From positions 1 through 64,000 of the forward strand of contig NZ_JBIWES010000002.1 in NCBI RefSeq assembly GCF_044762665.1: a stretch of DNA of 64,000 nt, given 5' to 3'. This stretch comes from Peribacillus frigoritolerans_B. Its GTDB lineage: Bacteria; Bacillota; Bacilli; Bacillales; DSM-1321. The position numbers and the translations under genes were made by a program. Positions 34,969-44,161 of this stretch are shown one piece after another (positions within the stretch are counted from its first letter, which is position 1; every line of letters starts with the position of its first letter). Under the pieces are notes generated by a model. The model was not told the origin of the DNA, did not search any database, and saw only the letters and a program-made list of their open reading frames with translations.

Positions 34969-36387
34969 ATGTTTAGCTCAAAAGGCAAGGGGATCATCCT
35001 GTTGATGGTTTCCGTCATTTTAGTGCTTGCAGGTAATCGGGTAACTGCTGCGGGGATATCGGAAACTACAACCATTCAGCATGTTTATCTTAACGATGAG
35101 TTCGTCGGCAGTGTGACGGATGAAACGGAAATCGAAAACATCGTAGCCGATAAGGTAGAAGAAGCACAGGAGGATTATCCTGACTTTACATTCGATAAGG
35201 AGACACAGCTGAAGTTCGTACCTGAAGAGGTATTCGATAAAGATATTAAAGAGGATCAGGCTGTTAAGGGAATTCAAGATCAGTGGCATGTGAAGGCAGA
35301 GGCGTATGAAATCGACATAGATAATCAGGCGGTCGCTTATGTTGCGTCAAAGGAAGATGCAGAGGACGTTCTGGAGAAAATCATTTTATTATATGTAAAT
35401 GAAGAGGAATACGCTGAATACGAATCAGGTACAAAAGAAAGTGAAAAAGATGTGGATCCGTTAAAAGAGCCAGGAAGCAGAATTCTGGACATCGAATTTT
35501 CACTTCCCGTTACGTTTAAAGAGACAATGGTATATCCAGACGAAATCAAGAGTGTCGATAAAACCCTTTCCATGATAAAAGAAGGAAAGGAAGTAAAGAC
35601 GATCTATGAGGCTAAGGAAAATGAGGACCTTGAAGCCATTGCCACTAGGCATGATATGGATCTGGATCAACTGCTGGAGCTGAATCCGGGACAGGATGAG
35701 GACAAAGGTATTAAAGAGGGCGAGCGTCTCTATGTGACCCAGCGTAACCCCTATGTGAACGTAATGGTAGAAAGAGAAGTATTTAAGGAAGAGAGGATTC
35801 CTTTTGAAAAGAAAGTGAAGGAGGATGACGAACTTCCAAAGGGCGAACTCATTACTGACCAAATAGGGAATGAGGGGATCCTTGGGTTCACCTATAATGT
35901 ATCTGAAACAAATGGGAAGAAAATCAGTGAAACGATCGTAAAAAAAGAAGTCACGGAAAAAGCCAAAACAGAAATCACCAGAAAAGGCACCAAGGTCATT
36001 CCTTCACAGGGAAGCGGTACATATTCGTGGCCTGCAGATGGGGGCTATATTTCCAGTAAGCAGGGCCAGCGCTGGGGGAAGCTTCATAAAGGTATCGATA
36101 TTGCACGGCCAACCACCAGGACCATAACGGCAGCGGATCATGGGATAATCGAAACTGCCGGGAACTCCGGAGGATATGGAAATAAGATAACGATCAATCA
36201 TAATAATGGGTATAGGACTGTGTATGCCCATTTAGATTCAATTGATGTAAAAGCGGGACAAAAGATTGAAAAAGGCATGAAAATTGGCATGATGGGTTCA
36301 ACAGGGCACTCGACCGGTGTCCACCTCCATTTTGAAATATATAAAAACGGGTCTCTCGTTAATCCGCTTAACTATATAAGTCAGTAA
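34969..36387 (+). CDS. secreted M23 endopeptidase with LysM and G5 domains
   Basis: A 472-residue exported cell-wall hydrolase. A signal peptide (ILLMVSVILVLAGNRVTAA) leads; a long charged region follows; then a LysM-like unit (about 215-258, YEAKENEDLEAIATRHDMDL), a G5 domain (about 265-345, VMVEREVFKEERIPFEKKVK) and the M23 peptidase domain. Its zinc ligands are visible: His373 and Asp377 in HKGIDIA, and His454 in HLHFEI, with His452 catalytic. AAGGAGG precedes the ATG. It sits directly upstream of walR and carries WalR boxes, so it is probably a peptidoglycan hydrolase of the Wal regulon. Exact bond cleaved is not evident. Confidence 0.9.
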   Translation: MFSSKGKGIILLMVSVILVLAGNRVTAAGISETTTIQHVYLNDEFVGSVTDETEIENIVADKVEEAQEDYPDFTFDKETQLKFVPEEVFDKDIKEDQAVKGIQDQWHVKAEAYEIDIDNQAVAYVASKEDAEDVLEKIILLYVNEEEYAEYESGTKESEKDVDPLKEPGSRILDIEFSLPVTFKETMVYPDEIKSVDKTLSMIKEGKEVKTIYEAKENEDLEAIATRHDMDLDQLLELNPGQDEDKGIKEGERLYVTQRNPYVNVMVEREVFKEERIPFEKKVKEDDELPKGELITDQIGNEGILGFTYNVSETNGKKISETIVKKEVTEKAKTEITRKGTKVIPSQGSGTYSWPADGGYISSKQGQRWGKLHKGIDIARPTTRTITAADHGIIETAGNSGGYGNKITINHNNGYRTVYAHLDSIDVKAGQKIEKGMKIGMMGSTGHSTGVHLHFEIYKNGSLVNPLNYISQ

Positions 36388-36393
36388 TCGATG

Positions 36394-36430
36394 GAAGTCT
36401 TCGAAAAATATTCGAAGACTTCTTCTGTTT
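36394..36430 (+). terminator. M23 peptidase gene terminator
   Basis: GAAGTCTTCGAA, loop, TTCGAAGACTTC, then TTCTGTTTC. Confidence 0.75.
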
Positions 36431-36477
36431 CATATAGATGAGAATAATAGGAAAAAGGTGATTTAATGCCTATAAAA

Positions 36478-36486
36478 TGATAAAGT
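36478..36486 (+). promoter_or_regulatory. walRK operon extended -10 element
   Basis: TGATAAAGT (TG 36478, -10 TAAAGT 36481-36486), about 180 bp before walR; a close relative of the TGATAAAAT seen ahead of soj, dnaC and purA. Confidence 0.35.
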
Positions 36487-36666
36487 AGAATAGAGACAAT
36501 TTGCTTTCATTCCGGTGTTCAGCCCCTTTATTGGGTATATATATGTAACTTTGCTAAAACCAGGTTGCTAAGCTTGGTGCAAGCAGAAGGAAAAGTGAAT
36601 AAGGTCCCGGATAAGGACACGGTTTTTAATAGATTCAGTTCAGTTATTAAAAAAGGAGATAAGTAC

Positions 36667-37374
36667 ATGGATAAAAAGATTCTGGTAGTGGATGACGAAA
36701 AGCCAATTGCTGATATATTACAATTCAATCTAAAAAAAGAAGGTTACGAAGTTTTTTGTGCTTATGATGGCAATGAAGCCCTCAAAATGGTGGAAGAACG
36801 GCAACCTGATTTGATTTTACTTGATATCATGCTGCCGCAGCGCGATGGGATGGAAGTTTGCAGGGAAGTAAGGAAGAAGTATGAGACGCCGATCATCATG
36901 CTAACGGCAAAAGACTCAGAGATAGATAAGGTCTTAGGATTGGAGCTTGGTGCAGACGACTATGTGACAAAGCCATTTAGTACCCGGGAAATAATTGCCC
37001 GCGTTAAGGCGAACCTTAGACGTCAGCAAGCTGTTCCGGTTCCCGATCAAGAAAATGAACCGAAGGAAATCACGATAGGAACGCTCACCATCCATCCGGA
37101 TGCGTATGTGGTATCCAAGCGGGGCGATACGATTGAATTGACGCATCGCGAATTTGAGTTGCTTCATTACTTAGCGAAGCACATCGGTCAGGTCATGACA
37201 AGGGAGCACTTATTACAAACCGTGTGGGGCTATGATTATTTCGGGGATGTGCGTACGGTCGATGTAACGGTCAGACGTCTTCGTGAGAAGATTGAAGACA
37301 ATCCAAGCCATCCTGGCTGGATTGTAACTAGAAGAGGGGTCGGTTATTACCTGCGTAACCCTGAACAGGAGTAG
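36667..37374 (+). CDS. walR: response regulator WalR
   Basis: A 235-residue OmpR-type regulator, essential in Bacillus, controlling wall hydrolase genes. The receiver domain has VVDDEKPIAD, the phospho-acceptor Asp53 in LILLDIMLP, and Lys in YVTKPFS. The winged-helix domain has ELTHREFELLHYLAKHIGQVMTREHLL and DVTVRRLREKIED. The ATG at 36667 follows AAAAGGAGA; the frame is open for 34 more codons upstream without family similarity. walK starts five bases after its stop. Confidence 0.98.
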   Translation: MDKKILVVDDEKPIADILQFNLKKEGYEVFCAYDGNEALKMVEERQPDLILLDIMLPQRDGMEVCREVRKKYETPIIMLTAKDSEIDKVLGLELGADDYVTKPFSTREIIARVKANLRRQQAVPVPDQENEPKEITIGTLTIHPDAYVVSKRGDTIELTHREFELLHYLAKHIGQVMTREHLLQTVWGYDYFGDVRTVDVTVRRLREKIEDNPSHPGWIVTRRGVGYYLRNPEQE

Positions 37375-37379
37375 TTTCT

Positions 37380-39212
37380 ATGAAAAAGGTTGGTTTTTTT
37401 CGCTCAATTCATTTTAAATTTGTTCTGATTTATGTATTGCTCATTTTCGTGGCGATGCAAATAATCGGGGTATATTTTGTTGGGGAATTGGAAGAAAATC
37501 TTGTCGGGAACTTTACGAAATCAATAAAAGGTCACGTTAACCTGCTTACCTACAGTATAGGTGAAGAAATGGAAAAAGAGAGGGGAGAGGAAGATCCGAC
37601 CCTCGAAGAAGCGATTGATGCGATATTGAAAGACCGGGATAATTCATCGAATGATATTTCGGAAGTACGTGTCATCGACACCCGCAGCAGACGCGTGATC
37701 GGAACTTCAGCCCGAGGTAACCAGGATATTGTAGGGAAGAAGACGACAGAGGTCCTCATTAAGAATACGCTCACTTTTGGAAAAGAAGATAGTGATATAT
37801 TTCGGGATAAGAAAACAGGCATGCGGCTCTGGGTCCTGTCGACACCCGTTGAAGCAAATGGGGAGGTCATTGGTGCCGTCTATGTAATAGCTGAGATGGA
37901 AAATGTCTTTGAGCAGATGGATGAAATCAATAGCATCTTCATGACGGGTACGGCCATCGCCTTAGTCATTACGGCCATCTTGGGGATCCTGCTCGCACGA
38001 ACGATCACTAGACCCATGTCTGATATGAGAAAACAGGCCCTTGTGATGGCAAAAGGGAATTTCTCCAGAAAAGTCAGGGTATATGGCGATGATGAAATTG
38101 GCCAGCTTGCCGTCACTTTCAATAATTTGACCAAAAAGCTTCAAGAGTCGCAATCAAGCACAGAGGGAGAGCGGCGTAAGCTATCATCTGTCCTTGCCAA
38201 TATGACGGATGGCGTAATTTCAACGGACAGGCGCGGTCGGGTGAACTTGATTAATGAACCGGCGGCACAATTATTGAATGTCTCGAGTGAAACCGTCATG
38301 AACCAACCGATCATTGAGGTTTTGGGTCTTGAAGAAGAATATAAATTTGAGGATTTACTGGAAGAGCGAGAGTCCATCATCCTTGATTACAGCAAAAAAA
38401 ATCATCCTTTCGTTTTGAGGGGGAACTTTTCGGTCATTCAAAAGGAAACGGGATTCGTTAATGGTTTGATCACTGTTTTGCATGATATAACAGAGCAGGA
38501 AAAAATCGAGAGTGAACGCAGGGAATTCGTTGCGAATGTATCACATGAACTGCGAACTCCGTTAACGACGATGAGAAGTTACCTGGAGGCATTGGCTGAA
38601 GGTGCATGGAAGGACGAGGAAATCGCTCCATCCTTTTTAAGTGTGACCCAAAATGAAACGGAGCGAATGATCAGGCTTGTTAATGATCTGTTGCAGCTTT
38701 CGAAAATGGACAGTAAAGATTACAGGCTTAAAACCGGCTGGGTGAATTTCAATAAATTCTATGACCACATCATCGATCGTTTTGAAATGACGAAAAATGA
38801 TGACATCACGTTTAAGCGTGATTTGCCGAAGGAAGCTTATTTTGTGGATATTGATGAAGATAAAATCACCCAGGTTCTCTATAATGTAATCTCCAACTCA
38901 TTAAAGTATTCACCTGAAGGGGGTCAAGTGACTTTCCGCGTCAGGGCATCTGATGGCTTTATCATTGTGAGCATTACAGATCAAGGAGTGGGTATCCCGA
39001 AAAACGTCATTGATAAAATATTCGACCGCTTCTACCGTGTGGATAAAGCAAGGGCCCGTAACTTAGGCGGGACAGGGCTTGGTTTAGCGATTGCAAAAGA
39101 AATGGTCGTGGCGCATGGCGGGAAAATATGGGCGGAAAGTGTGGATGGAAAAGGAACTACCGTGTTCTTTACACTTCCTTACGAACAGGAAGAAGAGGAT
39201 GATTGGTCATGA
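37380..39212 (+). CDS. walK: sensor histidine kinase WalK
   Basis: A 610-residue membrane kinase for WalR. Span 1 covers about 13-34 and span 2 about 186-206, enclosing an extracellular PAS-like domain. HAMP (about 205-258), a cytoplasmic PAS (about 265-375), HisKA with His389 in FVANVSHELRTPL, and HATPase_c (N box NVISNSLKYSPEGG, G1 DQGVGIPKN, G2 GGTGLGLAIAKEM) follow. Length matches B. subtilis WalK. Its stop overlaps the walH start. Confidence 0.98.
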   Translation: MKKVGFFRSIHFKFVLIYVLLIFVAMQIIGVYFVGELEENLVGNFTKSIKGHVNLLTYSIGEEMEKERGEEDPTLEEAIDAILKDRDNSSNDISEVRVIDTRSRRVIGTSARGNQDIVGKKTTEVLIKNTLTFGKEDSDIFRDKKTGMRLWVLSTPVEANGEVIGAVYVIAEMENVFEQMDEINSIFMTGTAIALVITAILGILLARTITRPMSDMRKQALVMAKGNFSRKVRVYGDDEIGQLAVTFNNLTKKLQESQSSTEGERRKLSSVLANMTDGVISTDRRGRVNLINEPAAQLLNVSSETVMNQPIIEVLGLEEEYKFEDLLEERESIILDYSKKNHPFVLRGNFSVIQKETGFVNGLITVLHDITEQEKIESERREFVANVSHELRTPLTTMRSYLEALAEGAWKDEEIAPSFLSVTQNETERMIRLVNDLLQLSKMDSKDYRLKTGWVNFNKFYDHIIDRFEMTKNDDITFKRDLPKEAYFVDIDEDKITQVLYNVISNSLKYSPEGGQVTFRVRASDGFIIVSITDQGVGIPKNVIDKIFDRFYRVDKARARNLGGTGLGLAIAKEMVVAHGGKIWAESVDGKGTTVFFTLPYEQEEEDDWS

Positions 39213-40546
39213 ATTTTGAACGTGCAAAAAGTATAATACTGATTATTTTGGTTGGGACAAGCATTTTTTTGACATGGAGCATTTGGACGTACGAGCCTGA
39301 ATATGATCTATTTGAACAATCGTCGGAATTTATAAAGATTAAAAGCGATGTCCAGATTGTCAGTGATGTCATTAAACCAGTCAGTATTCTTTTCCATGGC
39401 AATGGACAGCATTTCCAGACTTCCAGCCCGGCAGAAATCAATGAAATGGAAAATGAATTTTTACAATGGCGTTTCAGCGGCATAAAAGAGGTATCCGTAA
39501 AAAGGCTGCAAAGGAAATTTGACGATTTTGTCCATGAAGATGGATCAATCGAAATCGAATTTTCCGATGAGATCCCCATCTCTCTTTATAAAACGGTATT
39601 GAATATAGCGGATACGGAAGTGCCTAAATTTTCGTTTGATCGAATCATCATTAAGCAAAAGGATATCAGTGGTAATGTATCTGCTGTTTATTTTGTTTCC
39701 TATGATCAAGGGGAGATTTATCAAGGCATGGTTGACTCTAAAAAACTAAGGAATTTCATGGATTCATTTTATCAGGGTTCTTACGATAAGCACCCTGAAT
39801 ACACGGCCGAAACGATAAACAGCAAAAGGACGCTGTTCGTCCCGGAAAACCCAGTGGAGATCAATAGACTTGAATATTATATAGACTATTTGGATATTGG
39901 AGACCTTAAAAGCGCTCTATTTATTAATCCGAAGTATGTACGACAGGAACCCGTTTCGGTCGGTGAGGAATACACGGATGGAACAAGACTTATGACGGTC
40001 AATAAAGACAATTACTTAATTTCTTATATCAATCCGGCACAAAAGAGAAAGTTATTTGGCAGTCCCAGTGCCCTTCTCCAAAAAGGCATTGAGTTCATCA
40101 ATGATCATGCTGGTTGGGAAGATAACAATTACCGCTTTGCCTATATGTCGGAGAATGAGCAACGAGTGGTATTCCGCTTATTCGTAAATGGTTATCCGAC
40201 CTTCAATGAATCCGGAATGACAGAAATCGAGCAAATTTGGGGGAAAGAAGAAATTTATAGCTATGACCGTCCATATTTTAAACTGGACTCAGTCCTCCCG
40301 TCAGTAGGATCGCCAGAGATTTTACAAAGCGGTAAAGAAGTAGTGAATCAGCTGAAATCGAAAGATAATATCGATTTCAAAAGTGTGGAGGACATCTCGA
40401 TAGGCTATAAACTGGATAAATCCCTGGATTCCAAACTTGTAACTCTAGTTACACTTGAGCCCACTTGGTATTATCGTATCGGCGATAAATGGTTTATTGT
40501 GCCTTTTGATGAAGATACGGGAGGCGATCAAAGTGGATTGGAATAA
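39209..40546 (+). CDS. walH: WalRK auxiliary protein WalH (YycH)
   Basis: A 445-residue protein with one N-terminal membrane anchor (SIILIILVGTSIFLTWSIW) and a large outside domain. In B. subtilis it works with WalI to restrain WalK through membrane-helix contact. The ATG at 39209 overlaps the walK stop (ATGA); a TTG two codons earlier is open but less likely. Family assignment rests on position and architecture, with only modest sequence conservation expected. Confidence 0.92.
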   Translation: MNFERAKSIILIILVGTSIFLTWSIWTYEPEYDLFEQSSEFIKIKSDVQIVSDVIKPVSILFHGNGQHFQTSSPAEINEMENEFLQWRFSGIKEVSVKRLQRKFDDFVHEDGSIEIEFSDEIPISLYKTVLNIADTEVPKFSFDRIIIKQKDISGNVSAVYFVSYDQGEIYQGMVDSKKLRNFMDSFYQGSYDKHPEYTAETINSKRTLFVPENPVEINRLEYYIDYLDIGDLKSALFINPKYVRQEPVSVGEEYTDGTRLMTVNKDNYLISYINPAQKRKLFGSPSALLQKGIEFINDHAGWEDNNYRFAYMSENEQRVVFRLFVNGYPTFNESGMTEIEQIWGKEEIYSYDRPYFKLDSVLPSVGSPEILQSGKEVVNQLKSKDNIDFKSVEDISIGYKLDKSLDSKLVTLVTLEPTWYYRIGDKWFIVPFDEDTGGDQSGLE

Positions 40547-41327
40547 TACAAAGTCGATTTTCATCATGGTTTTCTTCGTTTTGAATATTTTTCTTCTTTA
40601 TCAATTCCTGGAAAAGATTAATGACTCCCAATTAGAAAGCTTAACGGAGCCTCTTACGGATGAACTTTTGAAAGAAGAGGAGATTTCAATAGAAACCCCA
40701 CTTCCGAAACAAAAGTCGGATCAATTCCTGACTGCCCAAAGCAAGACCTTTGAGAAGAAAGATATACAGCACCTAAAGAATCAAAAAGCAAAAATCATCG
40801 ATGATAAGAAGCTTGTGGGTACATTTAAGATACCGGTTGGCATGAAAGAGGAAATTCAGGCTGCAGACGTTGATATATTCCTGAAGGAGTATATATTAAA
40901 TGGAAGTGAGTATCATTTTTGGAGCTATGATGAAATCAGCCAGACCATCATCTGCTATCAAGTGGCAGATAAAAAGATGTTTTTTAATAATAGTAAAGGG
41001 AAGGTCACTCTATATCTGAACAAGAAGGGTGAAATCGTTTCCTATGAACAGATGTATTTAGAGGGGATCAAAAAATTCAATAAACCTAAAGAATTGAAGT
41101 CTGCTTTAACGGCTATTGGAGCATTGTATCAGAATGGTGATATTGATCCCAAAAGCAAAGTCACGAATGTAAAATTGGGTTTTTATAATTCGCTGCAGAC
41201 GACATCTGTGTCACATTTACTTGTGCCAACTTGGTGGGTGGTCATTGATGGCGAAACGGATCTCTTCGTGAATGCTTTTGATGGAGAGGTCATTGAATTG
41301 AATACAGAAGAAAAAATATTGGAGTGA
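40533..41327 (+). CDS. walI: WalRK auxiliary protein WalI (YycI)
   Basis: A 264-residue protein with an N-terminal anchor (KSIFIMVFFVLNIFLLYQF) and an outside domain, partner of WalH. The GTG at 40533 (first residues MDWNNTKSIFI) follows GGGAGGCGATCAAA and overlaps walH by 14 bases. Earlier in-frame codons lie within walH and carry no ribosome site. The C-terminal segment LLVPTWWVVIDGETDLFVNAFDGEV is typical of YycI. Confidence 0.92.
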   Translation: MDWNNTKSIFIMVFFVLNIFLLYQFLEKINDSQLESLTEPLTDELLKEEEISIETPLPKQKSDQFLTAQSKTFEKKDIQHLKNQKAKIIDDKKLVGTFKIPVGMKEEIQAADVDIFLKEYILNGSEYHFWSYDEISQTIICYQVADKKMFFNNSKGKVTLYLNKKGEIVSYEQMYLEGIKKFNKPKELKSALTAIGALYQNGDIDPKSKVTNVKLGFYNSLQTTSVSHLLVPTWWVVIDGETDLFVNAFDGEVIELNTEEKILE

Positions 41328-41333
41328 GTATAG

Positions 41334-42128
41334 ATGACAATGCATTTTAGTGTTCTCGCAAGCGGGAGTACAGGAAATGCCTTTTTCGTGGAAACGGAGG
41401 ATCAATCATTCCTTGTCGATGCCGGCTTAAGCGGTAAAGCCCTGGAAGCATTGTTTCAGGATATAGGCCGTGATATGTCGAAGCTGTCCGGTATCCTTGT
41501 TACCCATGAACACAGCGACCATATTAAAGGTCTTGGCGTGGTTGCCAGAAAACATAAACTCCCGATATATGCGAATGCAAAAACATGGGATGCCATGGAG
41601 CGATCGATCGGTGAAATTGCAACCGAGCAAAAATTCACATTTGAAATGGAACAGATCAAAACGTTCGGCAGTCTTGATATAGAATCTTTTGGCGTTTCAC
41701 ATGATGCGGCAGAGCCGATGTTTTACGTCTTTCATCATGAAGATAAGAAACTTGTGGTCATTACCGATACAGGGTACGTAAGTGATCGGATGAAAGGAAT
41801 CATCTCGAATGCCGATGCTTATGTATTCGAAAGTAACCATGATGTGTCCATGCTGAGGATGGGAAAATATCCATGGAGCATCAAGCGCCGGATTTTAAGT
41901 GATGTCGGACATGTTTGTAATGAAGACGCTGCCCTTGCAATGAGTGAAGTGGCCGGTGATAAGACCAAGCGGATTTACTTGGCCCATTTAAGCCTCGATA
42001 ACAATATGAAGGACCTAGCTAGAATGTCGGTGGAACAGACGTTAAAGACAAAGGGGATCATTGTTGGTGAACAATTTTCCTTATATGATACTGACCCGAA
42101 AAGACCAACTGAACTTGTTACATTATAA
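41334..42128 (+). CDS. walJ: metallo-beta-lactamase fold hydrolase WalJ (YycJ)
   Basis: A 264-residue cytoplasmic MBL-fold protein, last gene of the wal operon. Metal motif THEHSDHIKG, then VITDTGYVSDR and LAHLSLDNN. It resembles 5'-3' exonuclease-type MBL enzymes, and YycJ has been tied to DNA repair and to coordinating division with replication. Starts six bases after walI; a terminator follows. Confidence 0.94.
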   Translation: MTMHFSVLASGSTGNAFFVETEDQSFLVDAGLSGKALEALFQDIGRDMSKLSGILVTHEHSDHIKGLGVVARKHKLPIYANAKTWDAMERSIGEIATEQKFTFEMEQIKTFGSLDIESFGVSHDAAEPMFYVFHHEDKKLVVITDTGYVSDRMKGIISNADAYVFESNHDVSMLRMGKYPWSIKRRILSDVGHVCNEDAALAMSEVAGDKTKRIYLAHLSLDNNMKDLARMSVEQTLKTKGIIVGEQFSLYDTDPKRPTELVTL

Positions 42129-42131
42129 ATG

Positions 42132-42175
42132 AAAGGAATGGATGAGGGATACCTTGTTCATTCCTTTTTATTTTT
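42132..42175 (+). terminator. wal operon terminator
   Basis: AAAGGAATG, 18-base loop, CATTCCTTT, then T-rich tract. Loop is long; moderate confidence. Confidence 0.6.
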
Positions 42176-42183
42176 AAAAATTT

Positions 42184-42204
42184 CGATTCGTAAGTTACGA
42201 ATCG
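42184..42204. promoter_or_regulatory. perfect 10-bp-arm palindrome upstream of htrC
   Basis: CGATTCGTAA, a single central G, TTACGAATCG. It lies about 215 bp before the htrC start. It has the look of a dimeric repressor operator, but no regulator gene is adjacent. Confidence 0.55.
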
Positions 42205-42359
42205 GATTAAAAGGGGTATTGTTTGGTTAGAACTGTATAGGTAAAAGGAAAATGGCTGATACTAGTCAATTTTATGTTGCCCCTTAAATTAAGCATGCAT
42301 TTTTTTAGAAAAATTTCGGTAATTGAGTATAATTGAGGGAGGATACCAAACAATAGAAT

Positions 42360-42368
42360 TGCTATAAT
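42360..42368 (+). promoter_or_regulatory. htrC extended -10 promoter
   Basis: TGCTATAAT with perfect -10 TATAAT at 42363-42368, 31 bp before the TTG start. No clear -35. Confidence 0.55.
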
Positions 42369-42398
42369 ACATTCCTAAAATGAGAGGATGGGGCGGTC

Positions 42399-43619
42399 TT
42401 GGGTTATTATGATCAGAATGATGAAAACCAAAATAAACGGAAAAAAAGCCATACGAGCTATTTTCTAGCAGGCTTGGGGGGCGCCATCATCGGGGCTTTA
42501 CTTATTTTATTAGCCTTTCCGGGAAGTGGACTGTTAAATGACGATGAAAACGAAATGACAACGGAAAAATCAACGGAGAGAGAGACCACGGAGCAGTCCC
42601 AGCAAAACCTTACTCTTGATGTAACAAGTGCCGTCACCAATGCCGTTGATAAAGCCAGCGACGCAGTGGTCGGCATCACTAACATTCAGGAAACGAACTT
42701 CTGGGGTCAAGGGAGCAACGCCGAGGACAGTTCGGCAGAAGCCGGCACTGGTTCTGGAGTCGTCTACAAGAAAGATGGCGGCAAGGCCTATATCGTCACG
42801 AATAATCACGTCATTGAAGGAGCTAATGAACTTGAAGTGACATTAAGTGATGGCACTAAATTGCCAGCTGAACTACAAGGCAGTGACCCATGGACAGATT
42901 TAGCCGTCATTGTCGTTAAGGGTGAAAAAATCAAAACCATTGCTGAATTCGGAAAATCGGGCAAATTGAAACCTGGTGAGCCCGTCATTGCCATTGGTAA
43001 TCCATTAGGCCTTCAATTCTCTGGGTCGATCACACAGGGGATCATCTCCGGTTTGGAGCGCACGATAGAAGTGGATATCAATGAGGACGGACAAGTGGAC
43101 TGGAATGCGGAGGTAATCCAGACCGATGCGGCGATTAATCCGGGTAACAGCGGAGGGGCACTCGTTAATATGTCAGGGCAGGTCATCGGAATAAATTCGA
43201 TGAAGATTGCAGAAAATGCAGTGGAAGGAATCGGTCTTTCCATTCCAATCGATTCAGTTATCCCGATTATTAATGATATAGAGGAATTTGGTGAAGTGAA
43301 ACGTGCTTTCTTAGGTGTGAACCTGGCATCTGTAGAAGAAATTTCCCAATATCATCAACAAAATACATTAAAGCTGCCAAGGAAAGTCACTTCTGGCGTT
43401 GCAATAACAGGCGTTCAAAGCAACTCTCCAGCATCCAAAGCAGGATTGAAGGAATTTGACGTCGTAGTTGGAATGGATAATGAAAAAATCCATGATGTCG
43501 TGGAATTAAGAAAATACCTTTACAATGAAAAACAAGTCGGTGATAAAGTTAAAATCATTTATTACCGTGAGGGAAAGAAAGAAACGACGGAAGTCACGCT
43601 TTCAAGCAGCGAAATTTAA
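42399..43619 (+). CDS. htrC: HtrA-type serine protease HtrC (YyxA)
   Basis: A 406-residue membrane-anchored protease. A cytoplasmic head precedes one span (about 20-41, FLAGLGGAIIGALLILLAF); an acidic/Thr linker follows. The trypsin-like domain has the triad His137 (TNNHVIEG), Asp167 (TDLAVI) and Ser251 (NPGNSGGAL). A C-terminal PDZ domain has SGVAITGVQSNSPASKAGLKEFDVVV. It starts with TTG at 42399 behind GAGGATGGGG. Located after walJ as in B. subtilis; role in envelope protein quality control. Confidence 0.94.
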   Translation: MGYYDQNDENQNKRKKSHTSYFLAGLGGAIIGALLILLAFPGSGLLNDDENEMTTEKSTERETTEQSQQNLTLDVTSAVTNAVDKASDAVVGITNIQETNFWGQGSNAEDSSAEAGTGSGVVYKKDGGKAYIVTNNHVIEGANELEVTLSDGTKLPAELQGSDPWTDLAVIVVKGEKIKTIAEFGKSGKLKPGEPVIAIGNPLGLQFSGSITQGIISGLERTIEVDINEDGQVDWNAEVIQTDAAINPGNSGGALVNMSGQVIGINSMKIAENAVEGIGLSIPIDSVIPIINDIEEFGEVKRAFLGVNLASVEEISQYHQQNTLKLPRKVTSGVAITGVQSNSPASKAGLKEFDVVVGMDNEKIHDVVELRKYLYNEKQVGDKVKIIYYREGKKETTEVTLSSSEI

Positions 43620-43628
43620 AGCAAAAAA

Positions 43629-43668
43629 GGACAGGGGGCGGAAAATGCCTCCTGTCCTTTCTATTTCC
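43629..43668 (+). terminator. htrC intrinsic terminator
   Basis: GGACAGGGGGC, loop, GCCTCCTGTCC (one G-T pair), then TTTCTATTT. Confidence 0.75.
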
Positions 43669-43700
43669 TTGCGCTTTTCTTATTTTTTGTTACGATTACC

Positions 43701-44015
43701 TGTGGATATATACTGATATTAAAAATCTCAAGTAACTTGTGGATAATTGGGAATGGAAGTACTGGGAATAATGAATGGGAAAGGAGATATGAAAGATGAA
43801 ATTATATTGCTGTCAGGAACACGTGGACATGGCGCTGGATGAAGTGGTATACGAATGTGAAACCTATCCTGTTTTAACGCTGGTTCCCGAGGAAAATCAG
43901 TTATCAACAACCTGTGAATATTGTCGAAACGTGGCAATATATCTAGTAGGGAACTAATATTCCCATACAAGATGTGGATAGATTTTGTGGATATGTGGAT
44001 AACTTTTGTGGATAA
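43701..44015. promoter_or_regulatory. DnaA-box cluster around the CxxH/CxxC gene, upstream of rlmH
   Basis: Perfect TGTGGATAA at 43738-43746, 43994-44002 and 44007-44015. One-mismatch boxes at 43701-43709 (TGTGGATAT), 43973-43981 (TGTGGATAG) and 43986-43994. The right-hand group packs four sites in 43 bp on one strand. It brackets the small CDS at 43796. From memory, B. subtilis has a DnaA-bound cluster beside yydA, the old name of rlmH. Confidence 0.75.
43796..43957 (+). CDS. CxxH/CxxC family small protein
   Basis: A 53-residue protein, short enough to be missed by length cut-offs. It begins MKLYCCQEHVDMALDEVVYE, has a CxxH (CQEH) near the start and a CxxC (CEYC) near the end, then RNVAIYLVGN. 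This is the CxxH/CxxC family found next to rlmH in Bacillus and probably binds one zinc. AAAGGAGATATGAAAG precedes the ATG. Function unknown. It lies inside a DnaA-box cluster. Confidence 0.85.
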   Translation: MKLYCCQEHVDMALDEVVYECETYPVLTLVPEENQLSTTCEYCRNVAIYLVGN

Positions 44016-44161
44016 CATGTTTGTAACCTGTTCTTAACATTTTCCAAAGAGTAAAGCGGCGGGTGGAATGGTTTAGATTCAAGCGTTTGTTTGTACGAAT
44101 AATCAAGATATTTGTTCGGATTGGATCTAAGTCCAGCCGAATTTCTTCAATAATGAAAGTT

